The notes beneath the pieces are model-generated. The model was not told the origin of the DNA. It searched no databases and saw only the letters and a program-made list of their open reading frames with translations. A program made the translations under genes and the position numbers. A stretch of DNA of 64,000 nucleotides from Owenia fusiformis (taxonomy: Eukaryota; Annelida; Polychaeta; Sabellida; Oweniidae), in assembly GCA_903813345.2 (NCBI GenBank), contig CAIIXF020000006.1, positions 29,149,936 to 29,213,935 on the forward strand, read 5' to 3'. Below are positions 56,882-64,000 of this stretch, piece by piece; position 1 is the stretch's first letter; every line of letters starts with the position of its first letter.

Positions 56882-57862
56882 CAGGGCGTATAAAAAAAAC
56901 GCAACAAGTAGTTATCTCGTAAAATCACAAAATGAATGATGACTACATCAATTTCATTCAATGTACCATAAAGTCACGTCTCTCCTCTTTGTAATGATGT
57001 GGCATTCATTCACATGTGGTAATGGTTGGGTGAGAAATCCTTCCATTTGCACAGTGGGTCAAAATCGGCTCTGCTCCAAGTTTTAGATAGCCTATTGCAA
57101 AAATCAGTACAAGGGCTAAGTGCCAATGGAAGTTCCCCTGACTTGAATTGTTGTGACTTTTTCTTTTGGAGCTATCTCAGGAGCATCTGTGCTCACAATT
57201 CCTCCACCAGATATTGCAAAACCTCGAGAAAGAATTGCCCATGGGCTGCTTTTCTCTGGTTTCACCCACAGATGACTCAGGGCTGAACCATGAATGACAT
57301 GGACAGATGAGCCCATCTTTATGTGCAAGGAAGTGGTGGCTTTTGGAGGGGTTATGGGATGTATTCTTGCAAGAGTATGAGTATGAACACTTTACTGTCT
57401 ATGCCACACCTATCACACCTTCTTCCAATAGCCCCTATGCCCCTTGTACTGACTTTTCAAGCCAATGTTTAAAACTTAGATCGGAGCTGAATTTTGCCCC
57501 ACTTTGCAAAATTAATGATTATTCGTCCAATCATGACTCCCTGTGAATGAATGATATTCCATTGCAAATGAGATCGAGTAATTTGGCTTTTTGAATGAAA
57601 AGGATGCAGTCAGGATTGGTTTTATGTTTTCTTTCAATATTGCATCGGGCTCCGTACACTGACTTTTGCGATGTTTATAACTTCCCAAGCTAATTTTGGC
57701 CCACTTTGCAAATGGAATGATTACTCGCTCAACCATGACCAAATATCAATGAATGATATATCCGGAGACACGTGACTTTATGGTGCATTGAATGAAATCA
57801 ATGCTGTTATCACTGGTTTTGTGCTTTTCCGAGATAACAATCTGTTGCCTTTTTACACAGGG
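56882..57862 (+). mobile_element. Degenerate mariner-like element, second copy
   Basis: The inverse of the element at 3083-4008. The left end is CAGGGCGTATAAAAAAAACG. The arms contain CATCAATTTCATTCAATGTA and TCCTCTTTGTAATGATGTGG. The plus strand encodes a remnant with SSPDLNCCDFFFWSYLRSI, similar to mariner transposase signatures. Stops and length (about 980 bp) show it is dead. The right end is eroded, so its border is approximate. Confidence 0.75.
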
Positions 57863-58869
57863 CCACGGGTTGGTCGAAAGATGCAAATTTGGGCAGCGGA
57901 GTGAAAAGGCACAAGGATGCAAAGTAAGCCAATAATCATCATATCATTTGAAGCACACTTATGGCTGGGGCCCTAAAAATATATCAATCATCACTGGGCC
58001 TTTATTCCGCATGGGCTCTATCAGAGGTAGAGCCCATGCTCAGTATTCTTTCGGACTTTGGAAAAATAGACCCCAGGCCCGTAGCCAGGATTTACCACGG
58101 GGTAGTTCGGTTTTACCAATTTTCGAAACGTCAAACCCTCTTGATTCAATTGTCTGTAACATAAGAGTTCACTGAAATAGTTGATGGACGATGCTAGCCT
58201 CCTGGCTCATTTTTTGTAAATAATATCCCGGTCGTGATTTTATTGAAGCAGAAAAAAGTTCTTGGTTATCTTCACCTTTTAATCGTGGTAGAGATATAAA
58301 TCTGAAATATTAGAGAGTAGTAGGGACTTGTCAGCAAGTTCTGAACATGTATGCGTGCGTGTTTGTTCAATATGTTCTTTTTATTTTGGGACTACTTTAT
58401 CGGAAGGATTATAAGTTAATTGGAAGTTAGCCGCCACTATTTGAAAGTTTTAGGTAGGTAAAATTATGTTCTTTTTGATAAAATATTCTCGAATGTATAT
58501 CACTCTGTCTCATAAACGATACAGATTACACATTATTGATATATGATATACAAACTGGGGTAGCTAAGATGCTTATTTTGCATATGTTACATCAAGAAAT
58601 TGAAGTAGGATATCGATGCTGAAAATGTCTGAGTCAAGAGTTTTCCCACAACACAGGCACAGGAACAAGTTCACTGCCACTCACTGTGTGGATGATAGTA
58701 TTTTATTCGGTAAACAGTGAGTGGGGTGAACTCTTGTTCTTAGTCCTGTAGTAATTTCTGAGACATAACCCAGATCTAGGGCTCCTATAGATCTACATAA
58801 CACACTGAAAAATTGCTGTGTTAGCATATTGCGGGGGGGTGGCACTCCCATATATTGGGTATGTTGGGA
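57863..58869. other. No recognisable gene
   Basis: A short inverted pair around GGGCTCTATCAGAGGTAGAGCCC (58014-58036) and a segment near 58078 (GGCCCGTAGCCAGGATTTAC) look repeat-derived. A block at 58830-58880 (GGTGGCACTCCCATATATTG) leads into the next array. Confidence 0.4.
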
Positions 58870-59170
58870 CGTGCTGCTAAAGTGGGTCACTTTTTCGCCA
58901 AAAAATCTCTGTGGGTCCCATTTTGTAGAAAAACCCCTAGATATTGGTCCGATTTTGATGAAAAAATCCCTAGAACTGGGTCTACTTTTTGAAAAATTCT
59001 AAAACTGGGTACTGTTTTTGAAAAAATCGCCGGAAGTGGGTCTTGTTTTTGAAAAAATTACCATGAAGTGGGTCTATTTTTCAAAGAAAAACCCTAGATG
59101 TTGGTCTATTTTTGAAAGGAAAACCCTAGATATGGGTCCGTTTAGAGAAAAAATCCCTAGATGTCGGTAG
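58870..59170 (+). repeat. Degenerate minisatellite, ~31-36 bp units
   Basis: Eight or nine diverged units combining CCCTAGATATGGGTC and TTTTTGAAAAAAA. Unit lengths vary. Confidence 0.75.
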
Positions 59171-59559
59171 ATATCTTGAGTCTCAGCGGCACCCCCCTGT
59201 AAAAAAATTTGACCAGTACCCCAGTGCCATTAACATATTCCTGAACATGCAGAAATACCTGAAGTTTCTCTATCTTTCTAATATAATCTCATCTACAGTC
59301 CAATTCAATAATTGTAAAGCAAACAAATTACTCCAGGCCTGGCAAGTGCAATATTATATTGAAAATGTCTGTCTTATCCACAATATAAATAGTCTAATCT
59401 CCTATCCCCATCGTCAATTGTAATAGCAATCAAACTACTACAGTGCAATATTGAGAATGCAAACAGCTGTTTTGGTCAATGTGGACTTTCAGCCATTTTG
59501 ATACAATCCTCAGAGTCACATGTTATTTTCAAATATGAACTCCTCCTCATCTAGCTGTC

Positions 59560-59805
59560 ATTCACTTTACTTGTCTGTTATTCAGTTCATCTACATGTTA
59601 TTCAGTCCATCTGTCTTTTATTGAGTTCATCTGTCAGTTATTCAGTTCATCTGTCCGTTAATCAGTTTACCTGTCTGTTTTTCAGTTCATCTGACTTTGA
59701 TTCATTTCATCTGTTTGTTATTCAGGTCATCTTTCCTTTATTCAGTTCCTCTGTCCTTTATTTAGTTCATCTTTTCGTTATTCAGTTCTTCTATTTGTTA
59801 TGAAA
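59560..59805 (+). repeat. 20-bp minisatellite upstream of the eIF4G-like exon
   Basis: About twelve copies of a 20-base unit like TTATTCAGTTCATCTGTCTG, each differing by a few bases. It ends about 25 bases before the acceptor CTTTCAG (59825-59831) and so lies in the 5' UTR intron. Its pyrimidine-rich TTCAG words are acceptor-like. Confidence 0.85.
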
Positions 59806-59876
59806 TTAGTAATGTATCATTATTCTTTCAGAAGTTTTGTGTGGAAGTGTTAGTATGAAATAACGTCTGATGTAGG

Positions 59877-61096
59877 ATGTACAATCCAGGAAACCAGTAC
59901 CTGCCACCTCATGGACAAGGCCAGCAGTACCACATGGTGCAGCAGCCAGCAGCCATGCAATATACTCCTCTACATCTAACCCAGGCAGTAACATCACATA
60001 GTGACATGCCTACAACTCTGGGGACAGCTACTGGGGTGCCACTGCAGCCTCACATAAGAACGCCATACATGATGCAAGTCCCTGATAATAATGTTCCCCC
60101 ACTAATGCCGGGGACATATGCCAATCCTCCTGTCTCTCCCTTACAAGGGTCACTTCCCCCAATGGGGACACAGGGCCATATACAAGGGGCGTCTCATACT
60201 TATCCTCCTGGCCAGGTTGGTGGCCTTCAAAGCTCCAGTATAGGAAGCCCTCCTGTACATTTTCAGGAGTTCCAACCCCTTCAACGAAATAAAATTGTTT
60301 ACTATAATTCTATGTATCCAACTCAGGCGAATCCCACCCAACTTCAGCCTCAACCAAAAACTAGAGAGAGGCATGCTCTTTCGATAGTAGATCCTGAAAG
60401 TGGCAAAGATGTTATATCAAACAATAAACGAGCAAGAAATAACTCATGTCCTGATTTGGATTCAAAGCAACGTGTAACTCCACCAATTAATTTTAGTGTT
60501 CCACCCCCCAGTTTGAATCTGTCAGCTTTACATCCTTCAACTGCTGGAGCCATGCAAGGTTTACATCCTTCAACTGCTGGAGCCATGCAAGCTTTTCATC
60601 CTTCAACCGCTGGAGCCATACCAGCTTTGCATCCCCCACCCATTGGAGCCATACCAATTTTACATCCTCCAACCAGTGGAGCCATACCGATTTTACATCC
60701 TCCAACCAGTGGAGCTAAACAAACTCCCTCAACAAGTGGAGCCATACCAGCTTTACAGTCATCAACCAGTGGAGCCAATTCAACTGTAGATCTCATTACC
60801 AATGGAGCCAATGCTTTACCGCCTCTTGGCAGTTATTTAAACATGATACCCACCAGTCAAGTCAGCTCGGTTGAATCTGCTCCCCCGATATTGTCAAAGC
60901 AACCAAATATCTCATCTCCTGTGTTGTCAAGAGAAACGAGTGGCTCTCCTCCGATGTTATCATCGACTGCTTTAAAGCGAAAGATGTTTCACTACCTGCC
61001 TCCATCCCCACCTAAACCATATGTTAACAACACACATACATTTGCTGCTGCTTCATCTGATGTTCAACGTGACTACATGACAGAAAAACTCAACAG
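59877..61096 (+). CDS. eIF4G-like protein, N-terminal coding exon (gene continues beyond window)
   Basis: An acceptor at 59825-59831 (TATTCTTTCAG), an in-frame TGA at 59868 and then ATG at 59877 define the start. The exon runs 406 codons to CTCAACAG|GTAAAT (phase 2). The N-terminal 150 residues are rich in Pro, Gln, Tyr and Met (MYNPGNQYLPPHG). Residues 161-180, KTRERHALSIVDPESGKDVI, resemble the RERKTIRIRDPNQGGKDI segment of vertebrate eIF4G1/3. That segment follows the poly(A)-binding-protein-binding region. Residues 216-280 hold 11-residue repeats (LHPSTAGAMQA, LHPPTSGAIPI). eIF4G is the translation-initiation scaffold. Its eIF4E-binding and MIF4G domains would lie beyond this exon and are not in the window. 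Identification rests mainly on one motif; another Pro/Gln-rich RNA-binding scaffold is possible. Confidence 0.5.
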
Positions 61097-61257
61097 GTAA
61101 ATCATAGAAATTAAGATACTTCAGGGATAATGTAATTAGAAACAATTTAGAAATTTTTATGATTTCTACTACTCTGTCTATATTTGTTTCTATTCCAAAT
61201 ATATTTATTTTTTGTGACATTTCTATAAAGAATCAAAAAATTGCCTATGTATTTTAA

Positions 61258-61989
61258 GCTACATTCACACCAACGGCGAATGCCACGCTTTAAATCGGCG
61301 AGCAAAGCGCCGTCATTTTTGTCATTTTTGTTCATACCAACGGCGCTTTGATGGTGCTTTAAAGCGGCTTGTAAAGCGGCACCAAAGTGTAACAAAGCTT
61401 GATTAAAGCGTCGGGGTCGTAGAAAAGCTCGGAGGAAAGCGGAATATTCTAAACTGTTCAAAAATTGTGGTCGCTCTGTTACGAATTGATTAAAGCGCCG
61501 AGAGCGTATCAAAGCTTAACAAACCATAACAAAGCTCAGAAAAGCTTGATCCAAAGCGTAGGAAAGCTTAACAAAGCTCTGATAGGTTCTTCACGCTTTG
61601 ACTAGGCTTTGTTACGCTTGAAATCACGCTTTGATAAGCTTTGGTAAGCATTATTGCGCTTTGAGGCGATTATGACGCTTTAAATCAGGCTCTGATACGA
61701 TTGCCAAGCTCTGTTGTGCATTGTTATGCTCTGTTAAGCTCTTTCAAGCATTGGAAAATGTTGAGATCGACGATTTCTTGCCGCTTTTGATCCAATGACT
61801 ATATAAAGATGCAGTTGATCCATAAAACCATTGCATCTTTTTAGTGCTCTTGCCGAATATCCCGCTTAACTCCAAGCTCTTCTACTACCTATTACGACCC
61901 CGACGCTTTAATCAAACTTTGTTACGTTTTGGTGCCGCTTTACACGCCGCTTTAAAGCGCCATCAAAGCGGCGTTGGTGTGAACGTAGC
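61258..61989. mobile_element. TTAA-flanked MITE, GCTACRTTCACACC termini, in eIF4G-like intron
   Basis: 732 bp. The ends GCTACATTCACACCAACGGC and, inverted, GCTACGTTCACACCAACGCC sit between TTAA at 61254-61257 and 61990-61993. The arms contain CTTTAAAGCGGC, AAAGCGGCACCAAA and TTGATTAAAGCGTCGGGGTC. The interior is packed with AAAGCTT/AAGCTT-like words in both directions. No coding capacity. Confidence 0.8.
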
Positions 61990-61993
61990 TTAA

Positions 61994-63090
61994 AGTAAAA
62001 AATAAAGGGCAGACTCTGATATATAGGATTAGGGAGTGACAAATTTGCAAAACCAACATGTAGAGTTGACCTACCAATTACATGTATTTTTCTCACAATC
62101 TAAATAATATCTGATTCTGCCTTGAAGAATGATATTTTATTGCTAAAATGAAAGAAACAATAAACATGTCCTCATCTTAATTTAAATTCATGTAAAATGG
62201 AGGTCATCTCGTTGTCAGTTTTCTCTCCCGGGTGTGTAATCAGTAATAAGGAATGTTTTTGTAGTGCTGTTTGTTTTCTTGTAACTGTTTTTGATGAATA
62301 AGAATTTGAATTTATTTATATATTGCACAGGCAGAAATGCATCTTTGATTAATATAAATGAATTTTCTTATAATTATTCATTTAATTAGCATGTTCAAAG
62401 GGTTAACATGGAAACAAATATTACAAGGTTTTCACTTGTAGATAATCATACCATAGATTTCCTACAAATGTAGAAACATTGTTCATGTTATATTCATTGT
62501 TTGGTATAACTGTCCAACCACTGATTGCCTATATACTAGCTGCCTAGGTCTAACTAAATTCTGTATATTTGTTTGTCTATTGAGGCTGAGAATCCCTACA
62601 GATGTTTTCTAAGGCTGGTTTTCTACTTTTGTTGACATTTTGTTTAGAGTAAGGTGATAAGTGACTTTTCTGAGTTACAGCTGTTCACATTGTTGGAAAT
62701 CCCAATATGATCACTTGACTCAATGATTCAGATTTCAGACATAGGCCAGGATAACGAAGTTAAGTTCTCCATAATATCATAGATCATGCAGAACTTCCCA
62801 GCTATCCATGATTAGAAATACAGTAGTAGCTAAAACACATGGTATATCTAGCCCCATAAAGCCTTTAAGACACTATAGAATACAACATTGATGATCAACT
62901 GTATAATTTATGTTCTCTTTTCTCAATATTTGGACAATTTATGTTCTATTTTCTTGAACAATGGCCAAAGGCCTTTGCCACATTGACAACAATCTGTGAT
63001 TTGACATTTAAGTGTGGAATTTATCATCAATAAACTTTGTCATTTTATTATGTCACCACCACCAAAACTGGTGACATATTGTTATGGTCT
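61994..63090 (+). other. Intron of the eIF4G-like gene; no exon seen
   Basis: AT-rich, with no recognised exon. The part from 63052 (CCACCACCAAAACTGGTGAC, GCGACGGCGTCCGG, TTGGCGTCCGGCGTCTG) is an interspersed repeat that leads into the tandem array. Confidence 0.45.
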
Positions 63091-63199
63091 CCGTTTTTTT
63101 TGCGACGGCGTCCGGCGGTTGGTGGTTGGAGGTTGGCGTCCGGCGTCTGTAACAATTTCTTACAACTTCCTATAACTTAACAAATACTGTTTAGACTGA

Positions 63200-64000
63200 C
63201 TTCAATTTTTTTCTAAATCATCTACATGTTCTCAGAAGTTCAAATCTGACTTTAGATTTGACATTTGACCTTCAATGACCTTCTCAAGGTCAAAAAGGTC
63301 TTTTTTCAACTTGCTTCACTTTGACTAAATTTTTTTTAAAATCATCTACATGTTCTCAGAAATTCAAATCTGACTTTAGATTTGACTTTAGATTTGACAT
63401 TTGACCTTCAAATCTGACTTAAGATTTGACATTTGACCTTCAATGACCTTCTCAAGGTCAAAAAAGGTCAAAAAGGTCTGTTTTCAACTTGCTTCAAATT
63501 GACTAAATTTTTTTTTCAAAATCATCTACGTGTTCTCAGAAATTCAAATCTGACTTTAGATTTGACTTAAGATTTGACATTTGACCTTCAATGACCTTCT
63601 CAAAGTCAAAAAAGGTCAAAAAGGTCTTTTTTCAACTTGCTTCAAATTGACTAAAATTTTTTTTCAAAATCATCTACATGTTCTCAGAAATTCAAATCTA
63701 ACTTTAGATTTGACATTTGACCTTCAATGACCTTCTCAATGTCAAAAAAGGTCAAAAAGGTATTTTTTCATCTTGCTTCAAATTGACTAAATTTTTTTTT
63801 CAAAATCATCTACATGTTCTCAGAAATTCAAATATGACTTTAGATTTGACATTTGACCTTCAATGACCTTCTCAAGGTCAAAAAAGGTCAAAAAGGTCTT
63901 TTTTTCAACTTGCTTCAAATTGACTAATTTTTTTTTTCAAAATCATCTACATGTTCTCAGAAATTCAAATCTGACTTTAGATTTGACATTTCACCTTTAA
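63200..64000 (+). repeat. Tandem array, ~110-180-bp units, running off the window
   Basis: Six or more units, each with TTTTTCAACTTGCTTC, TCATCTACATGTTCTCAGAA, TTCAAATCTGACTTTAGATT, ACATTTGACCTTCAATGACC and TCTCAAGGTCAAAAAGGTC. Units vary in length mainly through extra copies of the AAATCTGACTTTAGATTTGA word, which can form a small hairpin. The array continues past 64000. Confidence 0.9.

Noticed and set aside
60150-60811. Minus-strand frames of 70-78 codons opposite the eIF4G-like exon
   Set aside because: Antisense shadows of the 11-residue repeat region, with no splice or start support.
61147-61512. Minus-strand 121-codon frame
   Set aside because: It overlaps the inverted repeat of the TTAA-flanked MITE and is explained by that element.

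Overview
This is eukaryotic, AT-rich animal DNA. Genes are split by GT-AG introns, exons are short, and intergenic DNA and introns are full of small inverted-repeat transposons, truncated LINEs and minisatellites. Three conserved animal genes can be followed: SF3A2, a RASEF/Rab45-type EF-hand GTPase, and an eIF4G-like N-terminal exon. The repeat style suits a marine invertebrate such as a mollusc, another lophotrochozoan, or a hemichordate or echinoderm relative. I cannot name the species from sequence alone.

Layout. 1-4.6 kb (minus): the edge of an unrecognised gene, with a Thr/Ala-rich exon and a candidate signal-peptide first exon, plus two TA-flanked mariner-type elements. 4.6-10.6 kb: mostly gene-free, with a LINE 3' end, an exon-like repeat and a foldback element split by a MITE. 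10.7-14.75 kb (+): complete five-exon SF3A2. 15-31.6 kb: a cluster of six related intronless short-chain dehydrogenase (SDR) sequences. One copy is intact (19.7 kb), one is open but internally deleted (16.1 kb), and four are broken. Transposons and segmental duplications lie between them. 31.6-49.7 kb (+): a RASEF-like gene with two alternative EF-hand first exons, a coiled-coil centre and a C-terminal Rab GTPase. Its introns hold a LINE, a Tc1/mariner relic and a 1.9-kb minisatellite. 50.8-52.3 kb: a 42-bp minisatellite. 53.9-55.1 kb (minus): an unrecognised two-exon gene with a compact TATA/CCAAT/CRE promoter. 56.9-59.8 kb: a mariner relic and two minisatellites. 59.9 kb to the end (+): an eIF4G-like first coding exon and its long intron, with a TTAA-flanked MITE and a tandem array running off the edge.

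The genes are not a functional cluster: splicing, vesicle traffic, oxidoreduction and translation factors sit side by side. The most informative points are these. Two paralogous EF-hand first exons join one common exon in the same phase. The SDR paralogues supply an empty site for a TTAA-specific transposon. One MITE family has two copies, each with a perfect 9-bp target duplication.

All exon borders were read by eye from splice signals, phase and family knowledge; no alignment or search was run.
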